Numbered from the stretch's first letter, positions 7,788 through 16,308 are shown. The stretch is DNA of 64,000 bases from Mucilaginibacter sp. OK268 (GCF_900103125.1 NZ_FNJV01000001.1:992001-1056000), one strand, 5' to 3'. The notes: generated by a model from the sequence alone, not told the origin. Program-made: numbers and translations.

Positions 7788-9254
7788 ATGTTAAAAATGC
7801 TACGCCTGGGTTTGTTGCTTCTATTGATCGGCTGCTTTAGCACAGCTTTTTCGCAGACTAATATTGAAAAAGACAGCCTTTTAAACTTTATCAGGCTAAG
7901 TGATAAAGATGTTCGTGATCAAAAGTTGGTAACCTATATCAAAACAAACCTGAATGATATTCCGGTACCAAAACTGAAAGCTAAAAAAGATTCTATAATC
8001 AAAGTAATTTCAGGCTATAATATTGAAAACAGGCAGGAGATTGTGTTTTTGATAGAAAGTATTGCACAAAGACGGTTCCTGAAATTCGATGAAGCTAAAA
8101 AGACGCTTTTAAAAGGCATTGAACTGGCTCAGAAAAAATCTGATCACTTTTTGTTATATACACTTTTTAGCCAGTTTGCATTTGTACAAACTGGCGAAGG
8201 TGATGCTATGGGTGCCATTTACAGCTATGGGTTAGCTCAGAATGAGGTGAAAAAGTTAAATAATCCTGCTTTAGAGGCTCTGTTATATGTGAATATTTCT
8301 GATATATATTACAAGAGCGGCTTATACAGCCAGTCGTTATTTTATCTGGATAAGGCCCAGGGCATCTGTGACAGATATAAGGTGCGTCGTTTGATCGTTT
8401 TAAGACTCATCAGTGATAACAAAGCCGAAAACTTTTTTAGAACCAGCAATTACGATTCTTTAAATACCTATCATCATAAACTACGTTCACTTGCTGATAA
8501 AACATATAAATTATATACCTCTGTAAAACGTACAGGTTATTATCTGCTTTTGTTAAAGCATAATTATAAAAGTGCTATACAAACCATCAATGTTTTATTA
8601 AAAGATAGTTCATATGTAAAAGGTGATATGGATGAGCAGTACCTGGCCAATGCTTATTTCGGTAATGGGCAAATTGATTCCGCGGCGTATGTGGTTAACA
8701 AATTACTGGCACGGCCATCATTGGTAAATCTTCCTGAAATGAAATTTCAGTTATATGAAATGCTTGGTGAAATAGCACAAATTAAAAATGATAATAAACT
8801 GGCTGCAGATAACTTTAAATTAGCACTGCAACAATCAAAACAACATATCAATAACCTTACCCAGGTAGGTAATGTATCGTCGCAAATGAAAATTAACGAT
8901 GTGCAAAGCTTGTATTACGAAAATTTACTGGCATATAAAAAAGAGCGGTTAAGACTCCTGTTTATTTTAATGTTCACATTTTTGCTGGTAATTGTAATCG
9001 CTATTTTTTATCGCTCCAACAGACAAAAACGGCGTTATGAAAAGTTATTGTATGCTGCCCAGAAACAGGAGTTGGCCACTATCAACTCGCACGAGGTTCG
9101 CAATCACTTGTCAAATATATTGGGTTTGCTTGACCTTATGAACGATAAAGATAATAAGGGCAATGAGCTCTTAAAAACAAAAGATTATCTGCAATACTCT
9201 GCCGAACAATTAGATAAGGCTTTGAAAAACGTATCGAAAAAATTAAGTGATTAA
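7788..9254 (+). CDS. TPR-repeat membrane protein ending in a histidine-kinase H-box helix
   Basis: A 488-residue protein with an N-terminal signal sequence ending near FSQ (about 23), a long helical tetratricopeptide-like region (about 90-350), one transmembrane helix (about 390-412) and a short cytoplasmic tail. The tail contains SHEVRNHLSNILGLLDLM (about 433-450), a good match to the phospho-accepting H-box of histidine kinases, but the protein stops about 40 residues later with no HATPase_c domain. This is therefore either a kinase that lost its catalytic domain or a DHp-only signalling protein. The layout otherwise matches TPR-type hybrid sensors of Bacteroidota. It lies 321 nt upstream of glutamine synthetase on the same strand. 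Confidence 0.85.
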   Translation: MLKMLRLGLLLLLIGCFSTAFSQTNIEKDSLLNFIRLSDKDVRDQKLVTYIKTNLNDIPVPKLKAKKDSIIKVISGYNIENRQEIVFLIESIAQRRFLKFDEAKKTLLKGIELAQKKSDHFLLYTLFSQFAFVQTGEGDAMGAIYSYGLAQNEVKKLNNPALEALLYVNISDIYYKSGLYSQSLFYLDKAQGICDRYKVRRLIVLRLISDNKAENFFRTSNYDSLNTYHHKLRSLADKTYKLYTSVKRTGYYLLLLKHNYKSAIQTINVLLKDSSYVKGDMDEQYLANAYFGNGQIDSAAYVVNKLLARPSLVNLPEMKFQLYEMLGEIAQIKNDNKLAADNFKLALQQSKQHINNLTQVGNVSSQMKINDVQSLYYENLLAYKKERLRLLFILMFTFLLVIVIAIFYRSNRQKRRYEKLLYAAQKQELATINSHEVRNHLSNILGLLDLMNDKDNKGNELLKTKDYLQYSAEQLDKALKNVSKKLSD

Positions 9255-9575
9255 AATTTAACAGACGTTTTTTTGCCATTTGTACTCTAAATAGTAAAAA
9301 TCAAGCCTCAAAATATCCTCATATTTTGAGATTTTGCATTTTTAATAAAAAAGGATTGGTTTTGGTGCTTGAAAATGCGAAAATGATAAAATGGATTTTT
9401 GAACTCCTGATTTTTACGTATTTTCACTATAAAAATGATGTTTGTTGAAAAAAATTATAAAAATTTAACAATTTTATAATGAATTTTATAAAAATAATTT
9501 AAATTCGCCTTAATAATTAGTCAGATTAACAGAAAAACTATAATTAGAACCACAATTTTACAAATTAACTTAAAA
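9255..9575. other. AT-rich spacer upstream of glutamine synthetase
   Basis: No gene is visible. It holds a 10-bp perfect inverted repeat, CTCAAAATAT/ATATTTTGAG at 9307-9330 with a 4-nt loop, that could end the preceding transcript. The 100 nt before the glutamine synthetase start are extremely AT-rich, as expected of a strong promoter region. Confidence 0.6.
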
Positions 9576-10586
9576 ATGGCAACTAAACTCGAGTACATTT
9601 GGCTTGATGGGTACAAACCAACACAAAGCCTGCGCAGCAAAACAAAAATTGTTAAAAGCTTTAGCGGTAAAGTAGAAGATCTGGAAAACTGGAGCTTTGA
9701 TGGTTCATCAACCGAACAGGCACCTGGTGGTTCTTCAGATTGTATCCTGAAACCGGTTTTTACAGTTCCTGATCCACAAAGAAAAGATGCTTACCTGGTA
9801 ATGTGCGAAGTATTGGATTCAACTGGTAAACCACACGAGTCAAACGGTCGTGCACTTATACAAGATGATGATAATGATTTCTGGTTTGGTTTTGAGCAGG
9901 AATACTTTTTATGGGATCCTAAAACCGACAAACCTCTTGGTTTCCCGGCAGGTGGTTACCCAGCTCCACAAGGCCCTTACTATTGTTCAGTAGGTGCAAA
10001 CAATGCTTACGGACGCGAAATTGTTGAAGAGCACTTAGATGCTTGTTTAGAAGCCGGTTTAAATGTTGAAGGTATTAATGCCGAAGTAGCAGCAGGTCAA
10101 TGGGAATTCCAGATCTTCGCTAAAGGCGCTAAAGAAGCTGGTGACCAGATCTGGGTTGCCCGTTATCTGTTAGAAAGAATTGGCGAAAGCTATGGTGTTG
10201 CTATCAACTGGCATTGCAAACCATTAGGTCAATTAGACTGGAATGGTTCTGGTATGCACGCCAACTTCTCCAATACATTATTACGTACAGCAAACAGCAA
10301 AGCCAAGTTTGAAGCAGTTTGCGAAGCGTTCCGTCCTGCAGTAAAAGAATGTATCGCTGTTTATGGTGCCGATAACGATCAGCGCTTAACCGGCAAGCAC
10401 GAAACTGCTTCTATACATGACTTTAGCTATGGTGTATCTGATCGTGGTGCTTCTATCCGTATCCCGCTTTATGCAGTTGATCACAACTGGAGCGGTTACC
10501 TGGAAGATCGTCGTCCTAACTCAGCTGCCGATCCATACAAAGTAGCTGCGGTGATTATCAAAACAGTAAAAACTGCGAAAGTTTAA
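9576..10586 (+). CDS. glnII: Glutamine synthetase type II
   Basis: ATP-dependent condensation of glutamate and ammonia to glutamine, the main ammonia-assimilating reaction. The 336 residues are much shorter than GS-I (about 450-470) or GS-III (about 700) and match eukaryote-like GS-II. Diagnostic motifs: WSFDGSSTEQAPG near residue 40, the glutamate-binding FGFEQEYFLWD near 110, PQGPYYCSVG near 140, and LDWNGSGMHANFS near 225. Like other GS-II it lacks the adenylylation Tyr loop of GS-I, so control is probably transcriptional or by feedback. The gene is monocistronic, with a long AT-rich leader and a strong terminator. A second, GS-I-like ligase at 12055 is not redundant with it (see there). 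Confidence 0.95.
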   Translation: MATKLEYIWLDGYKPTQSLRSKTKIVKSFSGKVEDLENWSFDGSSTEQAPGGSSDCILKPVFTVPDPQRKDAYLVMCEVLDSTGKPHESNGRALIQDDDNDFWFGFEQEYFLWDPKTDKPLGFPAGGYPAPQGPYYCSVGANNAYGREIVEEHLDACLEAGLNVEGINAEVAAGQWEFQIFAKGAKEAGDQIWVARYLLERIGESYGVAINWHCKPLGQLDWNGSGMHANFSNTLLRTANSKAKFEAVCEAFRPAVKECIAVYGADNDQRLTGKHETASIHDFSYGVSDRGASIRIPLYAVDHNWSGYLEDRRPNSAADPYKVAAVIIKTVKTAKV

Positions 10587-10610
10587 TCCCCTTTATATAC
10601 TTTAACTTCT

Positions 10611-10644
10611 TCCCCCGGCTCAAAAAGCCGGGGGATTTTTTTTG
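10611..10644 (+). terminator. Strong intrinsic terminator after glutamine synthetase
   Basis: TCCCCCGGCT and AGCCGGGGGA form a GC-rich stem with a CAAAA loop, followed by eight T. A textbook rho-independent terminator. Confidence 0.9.
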
Positions 10645-10750
10645 TGGAGATTTTATTGCCAATTTTCTCGGCGCATAATCTTAATTTGGTAGCAAAGGAC
10701 ATCAACGACTTATAAATTAATCAGATTAGTATTAGAAAACCAGGAATAAA

Positions 10751-11389
10751 ATGAATTCACAGGAAAAAATATTAAACTGTTACAATACAGTGGCCGACGA
10801 CTATGCGGCAGAGCGTTGGGGCGAACTCTCCAAAAAGCATTTGGACACCTTGTTATTGAAGGAATTTGCAGCTGTAAATAAAGACAAAGGATTATGTGCC
10901 GACTTTGGCTGCGGACCTGGACAAACAACAAGATTTCTGTATGACAATGGCTTAAAAGACATTGTAGGCATTGATCTGTCGCCGGCGATGATCAACGCTG
11001 CCCGCCAGCTTTCCCCTCAAATTAAATTTGAAACCGGGGACTTATTAAACATCGATTACTCGCCAGGATATCTTGGAAGTGTACTTGCATTTTATGCAAT
11101 AGTACATTTTACCATCGATCAGGTTAGAAAATGTTTTGAAGAAATAAACAGAGTATTAAGGGCAGGGGGCGATTTTTTACTGGCCTTTCACGCAGGGGAT
11201 GAAATAATGCATTTTGCCAAAGCCCATGACAAAGAGGTGGATATTGATCTATATTTCTTTAAAACAGATGACATCGTAGCCTTACTTGATGAAACTGGTT
11301 TTAATATAGTTGAAGCGATAGAAAGGCGTCCGCATGAAGATGCGGAATTCAAAACCACGCGAGCCTATATCTGGGCAGTGAAAAAATGA
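10751..11389 (+). CDS. Class I SAM-dependent methyltransferase
   Basis: A 212-residue cytoplasmic methyltransferase. Motif I ADFGCGPGQTTRFL (about 52-65) binds S-adenosylmethionine; IVGIDLSPAMINAAR (about 74-88) is motif II, with the acidic residue that contacts the ribose. FDVVL-type post-motif segments are replaced by LGSVLAFYAIVHF, then RVLRAGGDFLLAFH (motif VI/VIII region). It resembles the Methyltransf_11/25 group acting on small molecules. Neither substrate nor pathway can be told. It stands alone between the glutamine synthetase terminator and a dispersed repeat at 11444. The next gene is convergent. Confidence 0.88.
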   Translation: MNSQEKILNCYNTVADDYAAERWGELSKKHLDTLLLKEFAAVNKDKGLCADFGCGPGQTTRFLYDNGLKDIVGIDLSPAMINAARQLSPQIKFETGDLLNIDYSPGYLGSVLAFYAIVHFTIDQVRKCFEEINRVLRAGGDFLLAFHAGDEIMHFAKAHDKEVDIDLYFFKTDDIVALLDETGFNIVEAIERRPHEDAEFKTTRAYIWAVKK

Positions 11390-11443
11390 AAGAGGATGAT
11401 TGTAAGCGAGTACCAACCCAACTCGGATTGTTATACTTCTCCA

Positions 11444-11530
11444 CGCGTCATTGCGAGGCACGAAGCAATCCCCGACTTACAGAGTCACTCTGTATAGCAT
11501 AGAGATTGCTTCGTGCCTCGCAATGACGCG
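11444..11530. repeat. CGTCATTGCGAGG inverted repeat, copy 1
   Basis: Long imperfect inverted repeat: the left arm CGCGTCATTGCGAGGCACGA mirrors the right arm TCGTGCCTCGCAATGACGCG. Related copies lie at 52801-52882 and 54964-55048. Present only between genes; a REP/MITE-like element with no coding capacity. Confidence 0.88.
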
Positions 11531-11540
11531 GTTTGATGTG

Positions 11541-11936
11541 TTACTTTATATACCTTCCCGATTCTATCCACAACAAACCATCAACCGGCAAATTGTAAAC
11601 ATAAGCCCAACACTCAATCGGGCCGTCAAATGTTTCAATACTGGTTAATATCCGTATAAATAGATTGGGCTGCTCCTGATCATCGCCAAAACCTTCATAA
11701 TCGTCAATAACCTTCAGTGTTTTTTCGGGTTCATCCATCAGGTAAATGCTGCCATGTACGTACTGAGCGTTATTTTCGTCGACAATGGATCCGGGATATT
11801 CTCCTATATCATAAAGCTTTCCTCTAAACTTGCCGGCTTGTAGCAGGGTGCAATGTTGCTGCAGATACGCTCCATAGCTATTCCCATTATCAAGCAGGGT
11901 ACCGTAAACAAATAAATGCGGACAAATAGCTTTCAT
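11541..11936 (-). CDS. Gamma-glutamylcyclotransferase / AIG2-like protein
   Basis: A 131-residue protein of the GGCT-like fold. The substrate-loop signature HLFVYGTLLDNG is at residues 7-18, and the probable catalytic Glu lies in IDDYEGFGDD (about residue 81). These are the hallmarks of enzymes that split gamma-glutamyl compounds into 5-oxoproline and a free amine or amino acid. It is divergently transcribed from the GS-I/PuuA-like ligase at 12055, with a 118-nt shared spacer. This makes a gamma-glutamylamine cyclotransferase-type activity attractive, but that is inference from context. The fold assignment is good; substrate is unproven. Confidence 0.85.
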   Translation of the reverse strand: MKAICPHLFVYGTLLDNGNSYGAYLQQHCTLLQAGKFRGKLYDIGEYPGSIVDENNAQYVHGSIYLMDEPEKTLKVIDDYEGFGDDQEQPNLFIRILTSIETFDGPIECWAYVYNLPVDGLLWIESGRYIK

Positions 11937-12054
11937 GCTGCAAACAAAGGTAAGGGCAAATTCGTATGAAATTATGTAAACACACAGGGCATTTTTTTAT
12001 GTTTACATCATTAATGGTTATCTTGCTAAGGTAACCTGCCTTTACAATTATATC

Positions 12055-13413
12055 ATGAACGAGGAACAGATCAAAGCATATATTGAAGAAAATAAAATAC
12101 AGAAGATAAAATTCGCTTTCGCCGATATCGATGGCATTTTGCGGGGTAAAGTAATTCATCCTAAAAAATTTATTGACGGTTTGCAAAGTGGCTATGGCTT
12201 TTGCGATGTGGTTTTTGGCTGGGATAGCAGCGATGTTTGTTATGATAATGTACAGCTTACCGGCTGGCATACCGGCTACCCAGATAAGCTTTGCCGCATA
12301 GATCTTTCTACCTTGCGTAATGTTCCCTGGCAGGATAATATCCCTTTTTTCCTAGCCGATTACAGCGACCCGAAAGGAACCGACCTTCCTGCCTGTCCGC
12401 GTAGTCTACTCAAACATATTACCAAACAATGTGTGGATATGGGCTATCATGCCGAGTTTGCCCAGGAGTTTGAATGGTTCAATTTCAGGGAAACACCGCA
12501 ATCTATCAACGATAAAAACTTTACCAATATCAATACCCTTACACCGGGTATGTTCGGCTATTCTATCCTGCGTACATCAGAGAACAGTGATTTTTATTAC
12601 GATCTGTTTAATCTGCTTACTCAGTTCAATATCCCCATTGAAGGCCTGCATACCGAAACCGGTCCGGGGGTATACGAAGCTGCTATAGCACATGACGAGG
12701 TTTTAAGCGCTGCCGATAAGGCAACCTTATTTAAAACAGCGGTAAAAGAAATTGCCTATAAGCATGGTATTATGGCATCGTTCATGGCCAAATGGAACGA
12801 AAATTTACCCGGCTGCAGTGGTCATATACACCAAAGCTTATGGACAAAAGATAAAAGCCATAACCTGTTTCATGATGCTGCCGACGAACATAAAATGAGC
12901 GATCTGCATAAACAGTACCTCGCCGGGCAATTGTATTGCTTACCCCATATACTGCCCATGTATGCACCAACTATTAATAGTTATAAACGCCTGGTTGAAG
13001 GGGCCTGGGCGCCAACTACAGTTACCTGGGGTGTAGAAAACCGTACCACAGCGCTACGGGTGATCAACACAACACCGGCTTATACCCGCCTGGAAACCCG
13101 TATACCAGGTTCAGATACCAATCCTTACCTGGCTATGGCTGCTGCGCTGGCCTCTGGTTTGTATGGTATCAAAAACAAACTCAAACTGGATATACCTCAA
13201 ACCATAGGTAACGGCTATCAGAATAAAAAGAATGGCGTGCTGGCGGCCAATTTGCATGATGCTTCGGTAATGATGCAAAACTCATCCATAGCCAAAGAGC
13301 TTTTTGGCGAGGGCTTTGTAGATCACTTTACACAAACCCGCCTGTGGGAACATCGTCAGTACATAAAACACGTAACCGACTGGGAGTTGAAAAGGTATTT
13401 TGAGATCATTTAA
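12055..13413 (+). CDS. Glutamine synthetase-like gamma-glutamyl ligase (GS-I/PuuA-like)
   Basis: A 452-residue member of the glutamine synthetase superfamily, distinct from the GS-II at 9576. N-terminal beta-grasp residues IKFAFADIDGILRGK are followed by the catalytic domain. GLHTETGPGVYEAAIAH (about 200-216), PGCSGHIHQSLW (about 252-263) and NSYKRLVEGAW (about 305-315) are the metal-, ATP- and glutamate-site signatures. The N-terminus and overall form are closer to gamma-glutamyl-amine ligases such as PuuA than to housekeeping GS-I, so ligation of glutamate to an amine rather than ammonia is likely, though unproven. It heads a same-strand run with an APH-like kinase and a HAD phosphatase, and is divergent from a cyclotransferase-like gene. 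Confidence 0.9.
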   Translation: MNEEQIKAYIEENKIQKIKFAFADIDGILRGKVIHPKKFIDGLQSGYGFCDVVFGWDSSDVCYDNVQLTGWHTGYPDKLCRIDLSTLRNVPWQDNIPFFLADYSDPKGTDLPACPRSLLKHITKQCVDMGYHAEFAQEFEWFNFRETPQSINDKNFTNINTLTPGMFGYSILRTSENSDFYYDLFNLLTQFNIPIEGLHTETGPGVYEAAIAHDEVLSAADKATLFKTAVKEIAYKHGIMASFMAKWNENLPGCSGHIHQSLWTKDKSHNLFHDAADEHKMSDLHKQYLAGQLYCLPHILPMYAPTINSYKRLVEGAWAPTTVTWGVENRTTALRVINTTPAYTRLETRIPGSDTNPYLAMAAALASGLYGIKNKLKLDIPQTIGNGYQNKKNGVLAANLHDASVMMQNSSIAKELFGEGFVDHFTQTRLWEHRQYIKHVTDWELKRYFEII

Positions 13414-13421
13414 ATAATATG

Positions 13422-13486
13422 GAACACCGAATGTTGAATGTAAAATGGTGAAGGAAATACACTTCGATATTTAACATTCGGTGTTC
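13422..13486. repeat. Inverted repeat between GS-like and kinase genes
   Basis: GAACACCGAATGTTGAAT (from 13422) pairs with ATTTAACATTCGGTGTTC (13469-13486), one mismatch, around a loop of about 30 nt. It may act as an attenuator or RNA-stability element inside a possible operon, or be a mobile palindrome. Confidence 0.7.
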
Positions 13487-13531
13487 GTTATTCCACAATA
13501 TTATTTAATCTTTGTAGCCTAAATTATGTAA

Positions 13532-14569
13532 ATGGACTATTCAGTCATTGTTAAAAAAGCGTGGGAGGGGTATGATGCTTCAAAAACCATCAAGCTTATT
13601 GAAGATATCAGCGCCATGGTATCAACCAATCACGTTTATCGCATCACTTTTGATGACGATGATATCATTATTGCCAAGCTATCATACTTTGGCAAGTTTG
13701 AGCATTTTAAAGAGGATCACCGTATTATTCAGACCCTGGCCAATAACCTGCTTTATCCGTTCGAGAATCTATTGGCCCGTTCGCTGTTAAAAAATAACCG
13801 GGTTTATATATATCATTACAAACATGGCAAAACAGATGCCTGGGTGGTTTTTTATAATCCTACGCGTATTTTGCAGCGCCTGCCGCGCCGGTTGGATGAA
13901 AACCATATCAAGAAACTGGGTCAGCAGGTAGGTAAGTTCCACAAAGCTTGCTCGAGGGTAAAAAATGTACTGCCCAAATCGTCAAAAACGCTGCGTACAG
14001 ACATATCCTCACTATTGACTCAGCTTAATACTGATGAAAAACAGTTTGGCTCCGCTATGCAGGCAGATTTCTTGAAATACCATTGCGAAACCTTCCTCAA
14101 GAACCGCTCTAAATATAACATGAGTTCGTTCGAGATCATTCCGGTATTTATTGACTGGAACATAGGCAATTTTTCTGTCACCCCTAACCTGGAGCTGTAC
14201 TCCCGCTGGGATTACGACTGGTTCAGGATGAGTTACCGTGTGCTGGATTTTTACTTTTTTAGCCGCGTAGTATCTGATATTGGCGATCGTACCGTGTTTA
14301 GCTATGTGATCAATACCATGATGGAAGACCGTTTTATCATTTTCCTGAAAGAGTATCACAAAGTGAACCCGCTTACGGCTGATGAGATCAGGTTTATGAA
14401 AGAAGCTTACCGTTTTTTTATCCTGAATTATGTGATTAAGGATGGCAAGCACTTTTTTAGCGAACAATATGCCGAAAAATTGCAGGCCGAGGCATTTAAT
14501 GTTTATCTTCCATCGGTAGACAGGGACTTTGACGCCGAAAAAATTATTGAAGCATTAAAATTAAAGTAG
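13532..14569 (+). CDS. APH-fold phosphotransferase (aminoglycoside/choline kinase-like)
   Basis: A 345-residue cytoplasmic protein with the signature of the aminoglycoside phosphotransferase/choline kinase superfamily. An N-lobe Lys region is seen in DDIIIAKLSY. The catalytic loop VFIDWNIGNFSV (about 207-218) stands for the Brenner-type HxDxxxxN, although His is replaced by Phe-Ile. The metal-binding Asp lies in SRWDYDWFRMS (about 225-235). Unlike resistance enzymes it sits in a metabolic setting, between a gamma-glutamyl ligase and a HAD phosphatase, so a small-molecule hydroxyl kinase is more likely than drug resistance. Substrate unknown; the missing catalytic-loop His is normal in some subfamilies. 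Confidence 0.82.
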   Translation: MDYSVIVKKAWEGYDASKTIKLIEDISAMVSTNHVYRITFDDDDIIIAKLSYFGKFEHFKEDHRIIQTLANNLLYPFENLLARSLLKNNRVYIYHYKHGKTDAWVVFYNPTRILQRLPRRLDENHIKKLGQQVGKFHKACSRVKNVLPKSSKTLRTDISSLLTQLNTDEKQFGSAMQADFLKYHCETFLKNRSKYNMSSFEIIPVFIDWNIGNFSVTPNLELYSRWDYDWFRMSYRVLDFYFFSRVVSDIGDRTVFSYVINTMMEDRFIIFLKEYHKVNPLTADEIRFMKEAYRFFILNYVIKDGKHFFSEQYAEKLQAEAFNVYLPSVDRDFDAEKIIEALKLK

Positions 14570-14622
14570 ACATTGGCGTAATATTTAAGCATATTGCGAC
14601 TTCATTAGGAAACAGATAAAGC

Positions 14623-15492
14623 ATGAATAGAATAGATAACTTTAAATCCATTATTGACCGGTATAAAGTTGTTTTTTTTGATGCTTTTGGTGTGCTGAAG
14701 AATTATAATGGTTTGCTGCCTGGCATTGAGCGCACATTTGCTTACCTGGAAGAGCAGCAGAAGGAATATTATATAGTTACTAATGATGCCTCTCGCAGCC
14801 CCGCACAACTGGCCGAATCGTACCAGATTAAAGGATTGCATACCATTACCCCCGATCATATTATATCCTCGGGAATGTTGACCAAAGATTATCTTGATCT
14901 GAAAGTGAATGATGGGATAGTGGCCTACCTGGGCACGCCCGATTCTGCTCATTATATCGATAGTTCTGGCTTGCATACGTTGCCGGTAAGCCAGATCGAC
15001 GCCTCGAATATTGATAAGGTAAATGCACTGGTGTTTTTGGATGACGAAGGTTTTAACTGGTTTGAGGATCTGAACAAGACCGTCAATATATTGCGCAAAC
15101 GCCCCATCCCAGTAATTGTAGCTAATACTGATCAGGCCTACCCGGTAACCAAACATGATGTATCCATAGCTATAGGTGGTTTGGCCAGTATGGTGGAAAA
15201 AATTGTAGGCAAGGAATTTATCCGTTTTGGCAAGCCCGATTCACAAATGTTCATGTTTGCTTTCGACTTGCTGCGCGATCAGGGGCCGATCAGCAAAAAG
15301 GATATTGTGATGGTAGGGGATACCCTGCAAACCGATATCCTGGGTGGCAATAAATTCGGACTGGATACGGTGCTGGTACTTTCCGGTAACACCCAGGCGA
15401 TGGATGCCGACAACCGCATCAATGCAACAGGCATTGTGCCAACCTACATCTGCGACTCGGCAGTAGTAGAGTATGGCGAGCTGGGATTTTAA
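14623..15492 (+). CDS. HAD-superfamily (subclass IIA) hydrolase
   Basis: A 289-residue phosphatase-like protein. Motif I is VVFFDAFGVL (about 16-25; the nucleophile Asp 20 is followed by an Ala-Phe-Gly variant of DxDGT). Motif II is YIVTNDASRSP with the conserved Thr-Asn, motif III is the Lys in RFGKPDSQMF (about 203), and motif IV is MVGDTLQTDILGG (about 230). The C2-type cap in between places it in the NagD/pyridoxal-phosphatase group. In motif I the usual second Asp (general acid/base) is Phe, so hydrolase efficiency or specificity may differ. It follows the kinase gene by 53 nt, suggesting a kinase/phosphatase pair acting on related metabolites. Confidence 0.88.
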   Translation: MNRIDNFKSIIDRYKVVFFDAFGVLKNYNGLLPGIERTFAYLEEQQKEYYIVTNDASRSPAQLAESYQIKGLHTITPDHIISSGMLTKDYLDLKVNDGIVAYLGTPDSAHYIDSSGLHTLPVSQIDASNIDKVNALVFLDDEGFNWFEDLNKTVNILRKRPIPVIVANTDQAYPVTKHDVSIAIGGLASMVEKIVGKEFIRFGKPDSQMFMFAFDLLRDQGPISKKDIVMVGDTLQTDILGGNKFGLDTVLVLSGNTQAMDADNRINATGIVPTYICDSAVVEYGELGF

Positions 15493-15531
15493 TAAGTCTT
15501 CAAAAAATGCCATCTCCTTTAGGTTAATAGC

Positions 15532-15688
15532 TATAGCACGACTCCTTGAACATGCGGGATTTCTTAAAAAGTGGTTTACATGGTTTACACTTTTTATGGT
15601 TTACATTGATTTAAGTAATTTATAATCAATTAATTAAGTTTATAAACTCATAAAAAGTGGGTTTACAGTGTAAACCATAAAATTAAGC
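15532..15688. repeat. TTTACATGG dispersed repeat, copy 1
   Basis: About 155 bp starting CCTTGAAC, then AAAAAGTGGTTTACATGG, an AT-rich middle, and a terminal inverted segment AAAAAGTGGGTTTACA...TGTAAACC. A second copy with the same order of blocks is at 54773-54913. No ORF. Looks like a small non-autonomous palindromic element. Confidence 0.75.
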
Positions 15689-15724
15689 CATTCCGTGTTG
15701 GTAAATTACAGTCTCCTTTTCTTT

Positions 15725-15827
15725 GGCGCAAGTCTTGTGAGATTACTGATGCGTTGGTGACTTGTGCTTATGAACCTGGTAATGTCACAAGTCATCAATG
15801 CACAATCCCAAACACAAGACTTGCGCC
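15725..15827. repeat. GGCGCAAGTCTTGTG inverted repeat, copy 1
   Basis: Terminal arms GGCGCAAGTCTTGTG and CACAAGACTTGCGCC are perfect inverted repeats about 100 bp apart, with an inner pair GACTTGTG/CACAAGTC. A near-identical copy lies 150 bp downstream (15977-16079). Confidence 0.85.
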
Positions 15828-15833
15828 AATGGC

Positions 15834-15907
15834 TGTCACCCTGAGCCCCGTCGAAGGGTAGAGCGCAGAGGCTTACCCACCATGCTTCGACGGGGCTCAG
15901 CATGACA
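15834..15907. repeat. CTGAGC..TCGAAG inverted repeat, copy 1
   Basis: CTGAGCCCCGTCGAAG pairs with CTTCGACGGGGCTCAG, flanked by TGTCA and TGACA. Related copies at 18744-18815 and 37452-37524 use the variant core GAGCTTGTCGAAG. Confidence 0.85.
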
Positions 15908-15976
15908 CCCTTCTTTGATAACCGTTTTTAATGTGCAATTACTCTTTCAACGGGAAGGGAACTAACTCCCTCTTTA

Positions 15977-16079
15977 GCGCAAGTCTTGTGCGGTTGCTGA
16001 TGCGTTGATGATTTGTGCTTATGAGCCTGGTAATGTCACAAGTCATCAACCCACAATCCAACTACACAAGACTTGCGCC
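15977..16079. repeat. GCGCAAGTCTTGTG inverted repeat, copy 2
   Basis: Same architecture and most of the same sequence as 15725-15827, arms GCGCAAGTCTTGTG and CACAAGACTTGCGC. The two form a spaced direct repeat around the CTGAGC element. A partial third copy is at 30504-30546. Confidence 0.85.
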
Positions 16080-16158
16080 AATGGTATCCACGTTTACTGC
16101 TATTCGAAGTCAGAGACTTCGGATCTCTAATTTCTCTTTGAATATTTTTGAACACAGG

Positions 16159-16220
16159 GAGACGTAATTATACGTCTCTACATCCCTAGTTTTTTACGTA
16201 GAGACGCATAATTGCGTCTC
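16159..16220. repeat. Double-palindrome dispersed repeat, copy 2
   Basis: Two perfect palindromes, GAGACGTA-ATTA-TACGTCTC (16159-16178) and GAGACGCA-TAAT-TGCGTCTC (16201-16220). The linker is bounded by TCTCTAC and GTAGAGA, as in the copy at 2048-2108. Confidence 0.85.
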
Positions 16221-16300
16221 ACGGCATACATTGAAAAGATAAAAATGTCTATCTGACAAATAAATTTTATTTTTAAATGTAAACTTAACATTTGTTTTTT

Positions 16301-16308
16301 TACTTTTG
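16301..16308 (+). promoter_or_regulatory. Candidate -7 box upstream of galT
   Basis: TACTTTTG fits TAnnTTTG, 68 nt before the galT ATG, and is the only consensus box in the repeat-filled spacer from 15493. No good -33 element at normal spacing. Confidence 0.4.

Noticed and set aside
12055..13413. Housekeeping glutamine synthetase I
   Set aside because: A GS-II is already present, and this protein's N-terminus and neighbours (cyclotransferase, kinase, phosphatase) fit a gamma-glutamyl-amine ligase better.
13532..14569. Aminoglycoside resistance gene
   Set aside because: The fold matches, but the context is a metabolic cluster with a ligase and phosphatase; nothing suggests mobility or drug specificity.
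15725..16079. CRISPR-like array from the two spaced GCGCAAGTC units
   Set aside because: Only two units about 100 bp long, internally palindromic and separated by another repeat family; no short direct repeats with unique spacers and no cas genes.
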